DNA from: a virus | Reading direction: 5' to 3' (one strand) | IMG/VR virus record: IMGVR_UViG_3300003409_000047 | Location: 72 to 20,848 of that record | DNA: 20,777 nt | Shown: one piece after another, positions 1 through 7,274 of the stretch | How positions within the stretch are numbered: the stretch's first letter is position 1 | Layout: every line of letters begins with the position of its first letter | Notes under the pieces: model-generated | Seen by the model: the letters and a program-made list of their open reading frames with translations, nothing else | Told to the model about the DNA's origin: nothing | Database searches by the model: none | Position numbers and translations under genes: made by a program

Positions 1-332
1 CCGATTCGTATATCCACGCCCAAGAGCTCAGCCATGTAACGAAGCTGGATAACAGTTGGGTTCCACGCATCCGTATATAGGAAATAATCTCCATCTTTAA
101 TTTCTCCTTTACAAAACATCTCGCCAATCTGTTCGAGTTGTTTAGATTTATAAACGTTAGTACCACCGAAGTTAAGGAAAGCCCCAGGCGTAGTAGCCTG
201 AGGCGTTTCCCCACCGCTAATTACTTTAACTTCTTTACCCGTAGACCTTTTCAACAATGTCGGTACATAGTCTTTCCATTGTTTAGTATAACGTGTATCA
301 ACTGCTTCGATGTCTACGATGTAAATAGTCAT
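1..332 (-). CDS. Conserved phage protein of unknown function, C-terminus beyond the window
   Basis: The 110 codons visible start at an ATG at 332, preceded by AAGGAAG as ribosome-binding site and only 3 bases after the stop of the upstream gene. The C-terminal part lies outside the window. The protein opens with a hydrophobic strand (MTIYIVDIEAVDTRY), then a segment with PQATTPGAFLNFGGTN, and ends here with DYFLYTDAWNPTVIQLRY followed by AELLGV. The alternation of short hydrophobic strands and helices, and the TDAWNP..IQL segment, loosely recall the N-terminal half of GT-B glycosyltransferases, but no catalytic residue can be assigned. It is the last visible gene of the block with the DpdA-like and QueD-like genes, so a role in DNA base modification is possible. 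That is inference only. Confidence 0.75.
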   Translation of the reverse strand, partial: MTIYIVDIEAVDTRYTKQWKDYVPTLLKRSTGKEVKVISGGETPQATTPGAFLNFGGTNVYKSKQLEQIGEMFCKGEIKDGDYFLYTDAWNPTVIQLRYMAELLGVDIRI

Positions 333-335
333 TAA

Positions 336-542
336 TTACTTCCTTTTTGAAAATTGGTAACGTGGCTGGCGGTGCCGATAGTTTTTACGTTTGCTCGCTT
401 GGAACGCACGAAAGTTTGAATTACTTTTGTCGTAAAGGTGAGCAGGATTGAACTCACGGAGTTCAAATCGGCAAAAATCGAGGTATGCTTCGAGATCAGT
501 GAATACACGGTCATACGCATCGCGGTTGAACTTAATTGCCAT
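336..542 (-). CDS. Small conserved phage protein, 68 aa, basic C-terminus
   Basis: The start at 542 has an AGAGGA ribosome-binding site 9 bases upstream, and the stop lies 3 bases before the next start. The N-terminal 35 residues look like an amphipathic helical domain (FTDLEAYLDFCRFELREFNP). The last third is strongly basic and aromatic (KRKNYRHRQPRYQFSKRK), as in small nucleic-acid-binding proteins. I recall similar 60-70-residue proteins with a YLDFCR motif in marine T4-like phages, without known function. A longer frame at 332-625 overlaps it in another phase but has no comparable start signal and would run into the next gene. Confidence 0.7.
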   Translation of the reverse strand: MAIKFNRDAYDRVFTDLEAYLDFCRFELREFNPAHLYDKSNSNFRAFQASKRKNYRHRQPRYQFSKRK

Positions 543-566
543 TTTAATATTCCTCTTGCTATCAAG

Positions 567-1049
567 TTATTGTGGTTTAGGATAAAAAATTGAACAGCCA
601 TTTTCGCCATCTTCGGCGACATCAATCTCTACAAAGCGGCCGGGATACTTCGCAGAAATTTTCTCATACAGTTCATCCGCAATCATTTCGCATGAACGAT
701 GATTTAGAACGAGCACTTCACTGTCGGTTGTACTCTCTCCATTATAGAGTCTTTCCATCCAGCGTTTGAACTGGATGAACTCGATGTCTCTATCGTTGTG
801 GAACACCTCGATGCGCACCCGGAAATGAAAGATATGGCGATGAGGCACACCAAGAAACGACACATCGTCCCAATCACCTGTTGCCAATTTCGGGTCACTA
901 TCTGCTCCTGGATACATATGAACACCTTCTTTACGGAAGGTAACCCATATACTTCTATTAGCTTTACTTAGCGGATTATTCATTTTTGCGTCTTCTTCTT
1001 TCATTCGTCTCATCATATAGTTGTGATAACTTTCTTGTTGTACACTCAT
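567..1049 (-). CDS. QueD/6-pyruvoyltetrahydropterin-synthase-like T-fold protein
   Basis: This 160-residue protein follows the layout of the PTPS/QueD T-fold family. A first strand carries a histidine (WVTFRKEGVHMYP, His44). A HxH pair in PHRHIFHFRVRIEV (His70, His72) corresponds to the family's HGHxY...V segment. IEFIQFKRWMERL (89-101) matches the VIDFxDLK helix. SCEMIADELYEKI (119-131) matches the TAENLA helix. VAEDGENGCSIFY (144-156) matches the final VxETPxxxAxY strand with its glutamate (Glu146). His44, His70 and His72 could be the zinc ligands. The family's DHxxLN element and catalytic Cys are not obvious, so activity may differ. QueD makes 6-carboxytetrahydropterin on the preQ0 pathway, which fits the DpdA-like gene two genes upstream. 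The fold assignment is by eye. The start lies 7 bases after the preceding stop, with only a weak ribosome-binding site. Confidence 0.6.
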   Translation of the reverse strand: MSVQQESYHNYMMRRMKEEDAKMNNPLSKANRSIWVTFRKEGVHMYPGADSDPKLATGDWDDVSFLGVPHRHIFHFRVRIEVFHNDRDIEFIQFKRWMERLYNGESTTDSEVLVLNHRSCEMIADELYEKISAKYPGRFVEIDVAEDGENGCSIFYPKPQ

Positions 1050-1056
1050 TATATTA

Positions 1057-1575
1057 CTACTCTACTATTTTGTCAAGACCATACTTTGCCCAATCTGTGA
1101 ATTTAGTGCGATCTTTTAGATCGTGTAAACTGTGACACCAAACACCTGGATTGGACGCTTTAAATCCTTTGTCGTCAATTTTAACCATTGTGTTATAATT
1201 CCATTGATCGATGTAAGGAATCACTACACGGAGTTGCGGAATAAAATGATTATATTCTACTAACGGTCCGTCTAAAAATTCTTCGGAAACATCTAAAGGA
1301 ATATCCAAACTACAAATGATATCCTGTTCCAAGAAATGTTCAATCATTTCTTCCCATGCTTCATAGTCTTCTGCTATTTTTGGTTGGTAACTATGATTAG
1401 AACCGAAGAAGATGTGTTCACATTCTTCTTTCTCATACCAAAGTTGAATGTCAGCAGGATCTTTTAAACCTGTTACAAACAATGTTTTTAAATTGTAAGC
1501 AGGAGTCTTTTCAACTTCATATCCTACAAAAAAGTCAACGTCACTATTAACACCCGAAGCATAGTTTCTTTTCAT
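1057..1575 (-). CDS. Conserved phage protein of unknown function, 172 aa, in the DpdA-like operon
   Basis: The start overlaps the stop of the DpdA-like gene by one base (TAATG), so translation is probably coupled. The protein is acidic, with alternating strands and helices: KTLFVTGLKDP (30-40), HIFFGSNHSYQ, AWEEMIEHFLEQDIICSLD, IPQLRVVIPYI, and a conserved-looking C-terminal segment around NPGVWCHSLHDLKDR. This order loosely resembles half a TIM barrel. Its place between a TGT-fold and a T-fold enzyme makes a link to 7-deazaguanine chemistry attractive. A relation to QueE was considered, but the radical-SAM CxxxCxxC motif is absent, so that enzyme activity is not supported. I recall relatives of this protein in T4-like phages but no function. 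Confidence 0.7.
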   Translation of the reverse strand: MKRNYASGVNSDVDFFVGYEVEKTPAYNLKTLFVTGLKDPADIQLWYEKEECEHIFFGSNHSYQPKIAEDYEAWEEMIEHFLEQDIICSLDIPLDVSEEFLDGPLVEYNHFIPQLRVVIPYIDQWNYNTMVKIDDKGFKASNPGVWCHSLHDLKDRTKFTDWAKYGLDKIVE

Positions 1576-3101
1576 TAGACAGTTTCCTTTGCTAGTCCTT
1601 CATGATATAGTTCTTCCAATTCGAGAAGTTTCTCGTCATTTGGATCGTTAAAATCTTCAACACCGCCTGTTTTTTGATCTTCATCAAACAAGTTGTTGAA
1701 GGTATTATTCGCAACGCCGCCTTTCAAACGCATACCCATCATGTTATTCAACATGGGCTTTGCTTGTTCAATCATTTCAAAAGGCTTTTCGCTCGCGAAC
1801 AATTCTTCTACGAAGCGATCAAAGTACAATACATTACGTGGAACCCAATCACTGAATTCATCACTCATGTCTGAATCTTTGATCTTACGCCACTCTCTCC
1901 AATCTGGTTTGAATCGAGCAGTTTCGATATCCATTAAGTTGTTAGCACGTTGTACCGCAACAATGTGACAGTATGTATTATGTGCCATCATTAGTGCATA
2001 ACTAAAACTATCCCAAGATGTTTTTCCAATCTTGCCTATTTTGTTTTCCATTCCTTCTTTGTACCAGCAGACGTCACCTTGTGTGATTCTTCGTCCGATT
2101 TCTGATTCGAAAGGGAAGGGGATGTCAAAAGCCTGGCTAATGGCTTTGTTGTCGGGTGCTTTGTCCATGATGACTGACCACCGCTTGTTTGTGTGTTGTG
2201 CGTTTGTGTACACAAGTCCGTGTGCTGTTGCGATAAACGGTGAGGCGCAATCAAAAGATATGGTAAAGTTTTCATTAACGGTCTTTCTTACTTGTCGTTG
2301 AATACTAGTCAAATAACACGACCAGTCTAGTTGAGCTGTGCCTAAGAAGTGCATCCAGTCTCTATCATCTAACAGTTTTTCGTCACGCAATGTAATGATA
2401 CGTTTAAGTGCGATTTCCATATCACACATATTTTTACCACCCATTGCCCACCCTTCTGTTGGAAGATGTTTAACTGCTTGATACCAAGCATCAGCAGTTT
2501 CCCAATCACTACCTTGTAATACGTTTAAGAACTTTGTTTGTCCTAAGCGATTACGAATAAAGTAGTCATTGTTGTGTAGTGTTTTATTTAAACAATCATC
2601 AAAACTTTTTAGTCCTGTCTTAGGCGAATGAATATGATCGCTTGCCCAAGTCGGAACATCGAGTAGCATTGACCAATCAGCAGTTAGTTCAAGCCAGTTT
2701 AAAATTTGACTACGAGTTTTATCAGCACTAGCACCTTCAAAATTATGCCAATCAAACTTAAGAACACCTTTACCAATCTGATATCCGCCTGAGTCGCCTA
2801 AGATAACAGTATTCTTTCTGTCTCTATTTTGAATCATAGAATCTTGTACAAGTGTTTTGTCAAGATCTAGTTGTGCGTGGCCTGCTGAATACAAACCATA
2901 CTTGTATGTAAAATAACCTTCTTCTGGATTTAGAAAGTTCATACCTTCAATGCCGCGATCAAAGCCTTGCGGAATACGATCCTGTGGAACGAATTCGCCT
3001 TGTCTTTGTTTAGATATGTATGTGGAATAGAAAGTACTAATCGCAGGCAAATACACTGCGTAGTCTTTCTGTAACGGTGTTAAGTTTACTGGTGCTTTCA
3101 T
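1575..3101 (-). CDS. TGT-fold DNA 7-deazaguanine transglycosylase (DpdA-like) with clamp-binding-type peptide
   Basis: The 508-residue protein shows the landmarks of tRNA-guanine transglycosylases in order. LGDSGGYQIG (101-110) matches the substrate-binding DSGGFQ motif. MLLDVPTW (145-152) matches the FDECTP region. FLNVLQGSDW (191-200) matches GIVQGG. GWAMGGKNM (217-225) matches GYAIGGL. HFLGTAQ (251-257) matches LMGVGTP. ISFDCASPF (281-289) matches the nucleophile segment FDCVLPT with Asp284. ALMMAHNTY (369-377) matches the TIHNLY helix. The CxCxxC zinc site of tRNA enzymes is not seen. In phages, DpdA members of this superfamily exchange guanine in DNA for preQ0-type bases, protecting it from restriction. 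Unusually, residues 466-473 (NTFNNLFD) repeat the polymerase's C-terminal peptide. The start lies 8 bases after the clamp stop, with no clear ribosome-binding site but a CCTAAATA box 5 bases before the ATG. Confidence 0.85.
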   Translation of the reverse strand: MKAPVNLTPLQKDYAVYLPAISTFYSTYISKQRQGEFVPQDRIPQGFDRGIEGMNFLNPEEGYFTYKYGLYSAGHAQLDLDKTLVQDSMIQNRDRKNTVILGDSGGYQIGKGVLKFDWHNFEGASADKTRSQILNWLELTADWSMLLDVPTWASDHIHSPKTGLKSFDDCLNKTLHNNDYFIRNRLGQTKFLNVLQGSDWETADAWYQAVKHLPTEGWAMGGKNMCDMEIALKRIITLRDEKLLDDRDWMHFLGTAQLDWSCYLTSIQRQVRKTVNENFTISFDCASPFIATAHGLVYTNAQHTNKRWSVIMDKAPDNKAISQAFDIPFPFESEIGRRITQGDVCWYKEGMENKIGKIGKTSWDSFSYALMMAHNTYCHIVAVQRANNLMDIETARFKPDWREWRKIKDSDMSDEFSDWVPRNVLYFDRFVEELFASEKPFEMIEQAKPMLNNMMGMRLKGGVANNTFNNLFDEDQKTGGVEDFNDPNDEKLLELEELYHEGLAKETV

Positions 3102-3109
3102 AATAATAT

Positions 3110-3847
3110 TTAGGCCGCCTGTGCTGGAATGATATATTTGTAATTTGCTAGTCCGCTGTCTAATTCAATTTGGATAGCGCCATCGTTACTAAGACTCATC
3201 TTAGTATTGTTTACATCAGCAATCTTAAGAATACTTAGGATTGGAAGTACTGGCCAAGTCCAGCCGCGATCTAAAGTACCTTCAACATCAGTAGCAAAAG
3301 TAAATTCGCCTGCGTGTGAACTAGCATCACCAAAACTAAATTTCAAGTTGCCTTGATCTGTTTTAGCAAGGAATGTTGGATGCTCTGGGTTTGCGCCAGC
3401 TTGAAAGCTCATACGCTGTACACCAGCAAGTGTTGGAACAACAGTAACGTTCCAGTTAGCGCCACGGAACTTAACAGTTTTCATCTTCTCGTTAATAATT
3501 TCCATGTTCATAAAACGATAATCGTTTTTGAAGTCGCCATCTTTATTTTCAAAGTGGATGCCTACTGGAACTGTTTCTCCGTTACGATCTGCTGTAGTAA
3601 TACTGATCTTAGCATCTTCTTTGTATTCACTACCATCTAGCAAATACTTTAGTTTGTTAAGTTGTGGCATACCAAAGATACCAATCATGTCTGCGTATGG
3701 ATTATGTGTTTCTGCTTCCATAATCACAGAGCGGTCGTCAGCCATTGAAAAGATCGAAGTCTTACTTTCTTCACCTGTAACCTTTACGGTAGTAAGAAAG
3801 CCTAAGTTCTGTGTATGGCTTACAATGTCTTGTAAAATGTCTTTCAT
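3110..3847 (-). CDS. 45: DNA polymerase sliding clamp (gp45-like)
   Basis: This 245-residue protein lies directly downstream of the polymerase gene. It shows repeated beta-rich segments typical of a PCNA/gp45 ring subunit, including ETHNPYADMIGIFGMPQL, AKISITTADRNGE, KTVKFRGANWNVTVVPT, WTWPVLPILSILKIADVN and LANYKYIIPA. T4 gp45 is 228 residues, so the length fits. The protein would form a trimeric ring on DNA, holding the polymerase and recruiting other factors, in T4 also late transcription. Its clients bind through short hydrophobic peptides, and two proteins in this window carry near-identical candidates (polymerase and DpdA-like). It has its own near-consensus promoter at 3872-3900. The ribosome-binding site before the ATG is AGGAGA, about 8 bases upstream. 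Confidence 0.8.
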   Translation of the reverse strand: MKDILQDIVSHTQNLGFLTTVKVTGEESKTSIFSMADDRSVIMEAETHNPYADMIGIFGMPQLNKLKYLLDGSEYKEDAKISITTADRNGETVPVGIHFENKDGDFKNDYRFMNMEIINEKMKTVKFRGANWNVTVVPTLAGVQRMSFQAGANPEHPTFLAKTDQGNLKFSFGDASSHAGEFTFATDVEGTLDRGWTWPVLPILSILKIADVNNTKMSLSNDGAIQIELDSGLANYKYIIPAQAA

Positions 3848-3871
3848 TGAGATGTCTCCTGATTTCTATAT

Positions 3872-3900
3872 AGTATAGTAGATTTATTTAGGTTTGTCAA
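3872..3900 (-). promoter_or_regulatory. Sigma70-type promoter for clamp/DpdA-like operon
   Basis: On the minus strand TTGACA (3900-3895, six of six) is separated by exactly 17 bases from TATACT (3877-3872, five of six). Initiation would fall near 3865, giving a leader of roughly 18 bases that contains the AGGAGA ribosome-binding site of the clamp gene. It lies in the 60-base gap after the polymerase stop and allows clamp, DpdA-like, QueD-like and following genes to be expressed separately from the polymerase by the host enzyme. Confidence 0.75.
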
Positions 3901-3907
3901 CACTTTT

Positions 3908-6577
3908 TTATTCAAAATCAAACAAACTGTTAAATGTGTTGTCTTGCCTTGTTTGACTGATGTCCCAGTCAAGCACACCGATCAAGTTACCGAGTTTTTC
4001 ATCAATAACTGTTCTTTCCATTTGGGAATCATCAAATGGTAATTCTTTGAACCATTCTGGAAGCCTAAGTTCGTCAACCGGATAAGCCACACTAGTAAAT
4101 CCCATTGGGTTATCCTTTACTTTACAAACAATAACTTTAGCACCGTCCGTGATGTTCATTGAATACTTGTCGCCGTTCATACGCTTGAGTGTGTTCCAGT
4201 TAATACTTGCTCTTACGTGTCCTGGCATATTTGCTTTACCAAGTTTCTTTTCCTTTGCTTGGTATTCGGTAATCTTATTAGCACGTTTAGGCGAACCTTT
4301 CTCCCAACCCGGCCTTCCATGAAAGTCTGTTCTAAACTCAGTAATGTAATCTAGTACTGCTTCCTTTTCTTTACCTGACAACACCATTTCTAATACTTCT
4401 TTTAAAAAGTCTTGAATTACAACAGGAGTATCTGATCGCTTAAGATCTAGACCCATTGCCTTGATGTTACCTTCTTTACCGTCTGTATCTACACGGAAAC
4501 CTTCCATGTCATAGTACAGTACAGCATAACGTTTCTTGGTAATAAACAGTCCGCTTACAGCAACTACTTCTCGACCTGCTTTAATTACTTCGCCTCTACT
4601 CTTAGGACAATGAAACTTGTCTAACATCATTTTAGGAAAACTTGCTGATGCTTCGTCCGCGATTTGATCGTAAAGTTTCACGATACTATCTTTATCCCAC
4701 GGAATTTGTCCTTTTTCGATTTCATTACGAAGAACTGGATACGCACTAAAATAGCAAGAGTCAGTGTCGCCATAGATAACTGCTTTACCTTTGTAGTCGT
4801 ATTCACCTGTAATAATTTCGTTAATCTTACTAGCCATGTGTTTAACAATAGTACGACCAGTTAGTGTGGTCGACTGTCCGATTCTATTATCAAAGAATCT
4901 ACATCCTGGATTAAGAATAGCACCATACAAACTGTTCAAGTTAATCTTCTTAACTAGCTGACGCTTGTCCCAATATTCGATTTCAATTTTATTTCCAGCA
5001 TCTTTGGCTTCTTTTAGTTTGGCTTGCATTTCTTTACGTTCAGCATACCAACGTTTTAGTAGTCCAGGAATGATACCTTCTTTTTCGTAAGTAAAAATTG
5101 TACCGTTAGCACTAAGCATCCACGGTTGATTACTCTCAAAAATTAAGTCATAAATTTGAGCGCCTGATAACGTATCGCTGTTACCATCTTCCCAGTCGAT
5201 AGTAATTTCTTTTGCTACATTACGTTCCATAACAAGTTCGTATTCTAAACTACCAAACTGCCCTTCCCATGCCGCGGCAAACGACTTCTTATTACGAATC
5301 ATTTGTTCGTCGATGTAGTTCTTGGTATAATCCTGTCGTAGTTGTCCTACGATAGTTTCTGGACCCATGTTCAACGCACGAATCGCTGACGGATACAGAG
5401 AGTTGATATCTACGGAGCCAATCCATTGTGCGATGCCTTTTTTAGGATACGCAACATAAGCACCTGCCGCAGGTTCACTGCCGGGCTCTCGCCTAATCCT
5501 GTTAGGAACGATAAAGCCACGTCTGTGTGCCTCGTTGATAATACCTTGTTCTGTAACAGCAACAGCACCCATTGTTGTTTGTAGCATAACAGTATTTTCA
5601 TGAGCAACTGTGTTTGCGAGATCAATAAACTTTAGTTTCTTATCTAGTTTGTCCAACAGCGCAGTATCCTGTCTGTTATATTCAATGAACGTTCTAAAGT
5701 CATTGTTGTATAACTGATCAAGTGTGCCTTCGTAAACAGTTTTATTTTCGCCGATTTCCATTTCGCCAATAGCATCTAGTCGATATGTATGACGTTCTTC
5801 ATAGGTATATTTGCGATATAGTTCAAGACTGTCTAAGTGTACACGACCGTAAAAGTCATACGTAACACTTTGTCTACCAAACTTTTCGTACTCACGCTTC
5901 TTAGGAAGTTGATCCCATAAGCAAAAACGTCTAGTATCCTCTTTGCTTAGTACTTTAGTTACACGATTAACAGTATACGGAATATCAAAGCCTTCACTGT
6001 TCCAACCAGTTAAAATGTCAGCATCTTGAATTAGGTCCAAGAAAGCATCTAAAAGCTCACCTTCTGTTTCAAACAAGTAAGTGTTGTCAAACTCTTTAAC
6101 AGCATCTTGTGCTTCTTCCATAGACATTGTTTTGGGAGGAATCGCAAAACAGACTAATGTATCTAACCACTGAAGATGAATAGCAATAGATGTAATTGGC
6201 ATAAACGCATCTTCTGGCGATGCGTAACCACGTTCCGGATCAAAGTCGACCTCAATATCGAAAAACGCAACATTTAGTTTAGGTGCGTCTTGATTGAGAT
6301 AGTTGTCCTCTAAACATCTAAAGATAGGATTGATATCACTTTCGTATAGTTTTTTATTGCTGTAGATTTTTTGTTCTTTGTGGAAGTCTTTTAGATTTTT
6401 ACACGTTACTCGAGACAATGGTTCTCCATGAATGCTAGTGTACTTTCCTTTAGCATCTGGATAATAAAAAACATATCTTGCAGGGTATTCTTTAAATTGA
6501 CGCTTACCTTCGGCGTCTCGTTCGACAACATGAATAGTGTCGGTATCACGGTTGTAGAAAGCATCTACGTAACTCAT
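3908..6577 (-). CDS. 43: Replicative DNA polymerase, family B (gp43-like)
   Basis: The 889 residues match T4 gp43 (898) in length and motif order. Proofreading exonuclease: Exo I FFDIEVDF (Asp107, Glu109), Exo II TGWNSEGFDIPY (190-201), Exo III EYNRQDTALL (299-308). Polymerase: motif A SVDINSLYPS (388-397), motif B KRQLVKKINLNSLYG (538-552), motif C VIYGDTDSCYFS (600-611). The extreme C-terminus, DNTFNSLFDFE, resembles the clamp-binding tail of T4-type polymerases. The gene is intact, with no intein or homing endonuclease. The start at 6577 is supported by AAGGAGAT 3 bases upstream, and a hairpin at 6593-6612 may be an autoregulatory operator. Confidence 0.97.
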   Translation of the reverse strand: MSYVDAFYNRDTDTIHVVERDAEGKRQFKEYPARYVFYYPDAKGKYTSIHGEPLSRVTCKNLKDFHKEQKIYSNKKLYESDINPIFRCLEDNYLNQDAPKLNVAFFDIEVDFDPERGYASPEDAFMPITSIAIHLQWLDTLVCFAIPPKTMSMEEAQDAVKEFDNTYLFETEGELLDAFLDLIQDADILTGWNSEGFDIPYTVNRVTKVLSKEDTRRFCLWDQLPKKREYEKFGRQSVTYDFYGRVHLDSLELYRKYTYEERHTYRLDAIGEMEIGENKTVYEGTLDQLYNNDFRTFIEYNRQDTALLDKLDKKLKFIDLANTVAHENTVMLQTTMGAVAVTEQGIINEAHRRGFIVPNRIRREPGSEPAAGAYVAYPKKGIAQWIGSVDINSLYPSAIRALNMGPETIVGQLRQDYTKNYIDEQMIRNKKSFAAAWEGQFGSLEYELVMERNVAKEITIDWEDGNSDTLSGAQIYDLIFESNQPWMLSANGTIFTYEKEGIIPGLLKRWYAERKEMQAKLKEAKDAGNKIEIEYWDKRQLVKKINLNSLYGAILNPGCRFFDNRIGQSTTLTGRTIVKHMASKINEIITGEYDYKGKAVIYGDTDSCYFSAYPVLRNEIEKGQIPWDKDSIVKLYDQIADEASASFPKMMLDKFHCPKSRGEVIKAGREVVAVSGLFITKKRYAVLYYDMEGFRVDTDGKEGNIKAMGLDLKRSDTPVVIQDFLKEVLEMVLSGKEKEAVLDYITEFRTDFHGRPGWEKGSPKRANKITEYQAKEKKLGKANMPGHVRASINWNTLKRMNGDKYSMNITDGAKVIVCKVKDNPMGFTSVAYPVDELRLPEWFKELPFDDSQMERTVIDEKLGNLIGVLDWDISQTRQDNTFNSLFDFE

Positions 6578-6592
6578 TTCATCTCCTTATAC

Positions 6593-6612
6593 ATACCAAT
6601 TTCGGCTGGTAT
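6593..6612 (-). promoter_or_regulatory. Candidate translational operator hairpin upstream of the polymerase gene
   Basis: On the minus strand ATACCA pairs perfectly with TGGTAT across an eight-base loop (GCCGAAAT). The hairpin ends 15 bases before the ATG and 4 bases before the ribosome-binding site AAGGAGAT (6588-6581). T4 gp43 represses its own translation by binding a stem with an eight-base loop next to its ribosome-binding site, so position and shape match, although the loop sequence differs. The rest of the 84-base gap shows no clear promoter. Confidence 0.5.
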
Positions 6613-6661
6613 AACCAATTCGATCACTTATGGCTGATCTTGCCTTTCTCACTTCTATTTA

Positions 6662-6946
6662 TTACCACCAACTTGCGGCAACCCCGAAACCGAATACGTT
6701 TACACAGGCAAAGTATGTTGTTAACAACATAACCCACGCCGCACCTCTGCGATAGCTTGCGTATGCTTGTGTAATACTGCCGACAAAAAACCCAGGATAT
6801 ACAACAAGCATATTTGGATTTTTAGCATTGATAGCTAGTGTAAGACTAGCACCTACTGTAAAAATAAAACTTATTAGTTCTAATACAAATGCTGTTTTAT
6901 CGGATTCGTAACTATTGATCCAAAAATCTATTACTTTTTGTTTCAT
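6662..6946 (-). CDS. Small integral membrane protein, 94 aa, PnuC-like appearance
   Basis: Three hydrophobic segments are visible: about 17-39 (FVLELISFIFTVGASLTLAI), 46-64 (MLVVYPGFFVGSITQAYAS) and 69-92 (AAWVMLLTTYFACVNVFGFG). A charged N-terminus and a conserved-looking YRRG turn separate or precede them. The arrangement, with VYPGFFVGS between helices and a terminal aromatic stretch (SWW), loosely resembles half of a PnuC nicotinamide-riboside transporter, which would fit the NMN-adenylyltransferase-like gene at 10785-12185. The protein is much shorter than PnuC (about 200-240 residues) and the relation is uncertain. It starts 3 bases after the DsbA-like stop, with a weak ribosome-binding site, so is probably coupled to it. 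It ends with tandem TAA codons. Confidence 0.75.
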   Translation of the reverse strand: MKQKVIDFWINSYESDKTAFVLELISFIFTVGASLTLAINAKNPNMLVVYPGFFVGSITQAYASYRRGAAWVMLLTTYFACVNVFGFGVAASWW

Positions 6947-6949
6947 GAA

Positions 6950-7219
6950 TTAGTCTTTCGATGGAAGGTTGTTAGTGATACCAAGAATTCCTTCAATTTC
7001 TTCCCATTCGTCTTCATGTTTTGCCCATTCGTCTTTGTGAGCAATTTTGATTGCTTTGTTAATTACTGCTGGCTTAATTTCCAATTCTTCTGCTACTGCC
7101 TTTACTGTGTCTTTTAATCCTGCCTGTAGATCCTCAACTTCTCGAAGAACTGTTGATCCTTCTTTAATCAAACGTTCAAGTTTAGCTTTTTCTTCCGGAC
7201 CGTAATGTGATCGTGCCAT
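6950..7219 (-). CDS. dsbA: DsbA-like double-stranded DNA-binding protein
   Basis: The 89-residue protein has the same length as T4 DsbA and a comparable plan: a charged helical N-terminal half, then DTVKAVAEELEIKPAVINKA followed by KIAHKDEWAKHEDEWEEIEG, resembling the T4 arrangement of DELGVDGKMFNRLLALYHKDN followed by an acidic helix. The MARSHYGPEEK start is well supported by AGGAG 8 bases upstream of the ATG. T4 DsbA binds double-stranded DNA near late promoters and modulates late transcription, so this may be a regulator. It is the first gene after the terminator/promoter element at 7246-7291. Assignment is by visual comparison with the T4 protein; a generic small helix-turn-helix-like phage protein is the alternative. 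Confidence 0.65.
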   Translation of the reverse strand: MARSHYGPEEKAKLERLIKEGSTVLREVEDLQAGLKDTVKAVAEELEIKPAVINKAIKIAHKDEWAKHEDEWEEIEGILGITNNLPSKD

Positions 7220-7245
7220 AAATTAATCTCCTAGTTAATGTGTTT

Positions 7246-7274
7246 ATTATATAGCCATAAAAAAAGACAGTCAA
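7246..7274 (-). promoter_or_regulatory. Sigma70-type promoter for the dsbA-like gene, overlapping the terminator
   Basis: On the minus strand TTGACT (7274-7269, five of six) and TATAAT (7251-7246, six of six) are separated by exactly 17 bases. The -35 box lies in the descending arm of the terminator hairpin and the T-run of that terminator forms the middle of the spacer. Initiation would be near 7239, about 20 bases before the dsbA-like ATG, leaving the AGGAG ribosome-binding site in the leader. Confidence 0.8.

Noticed and set aside
332-625. Open frame of 97 codons overlapping the 68-residue gene
   Set aside because: It overlaps the well-supported 336-542 gene in another phase and enters the end of the QueD-like gene, has no ribosome-binding site, and its sequence looks like shadow translation.
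704-925. Frame with a lipoprotein-like SFISGC stretch inside the QueD-like gene
   Set aside because: It lies wholly inside the coherent 567-1049 protein, has no start signal, and the serine-rich remainder is typical of an out-of-frame reading.
1057-1575. QueE (7-carboxy-7-deazaguanine synthase) identity for the 172-residue protein
   Set aside because: The radical-SAM CxxxCxxC motif is absent and there are only two cysteines, so the call rests on position alone.
6656-6663. AATAAATA box upstream of the polymerase gene as a late promoter
   Set aside because: It overlaps the tandem stop of the membrane-protein gene, and a late promoter for a polymerase is unlikely; it may be chance in AT-rich DNA.
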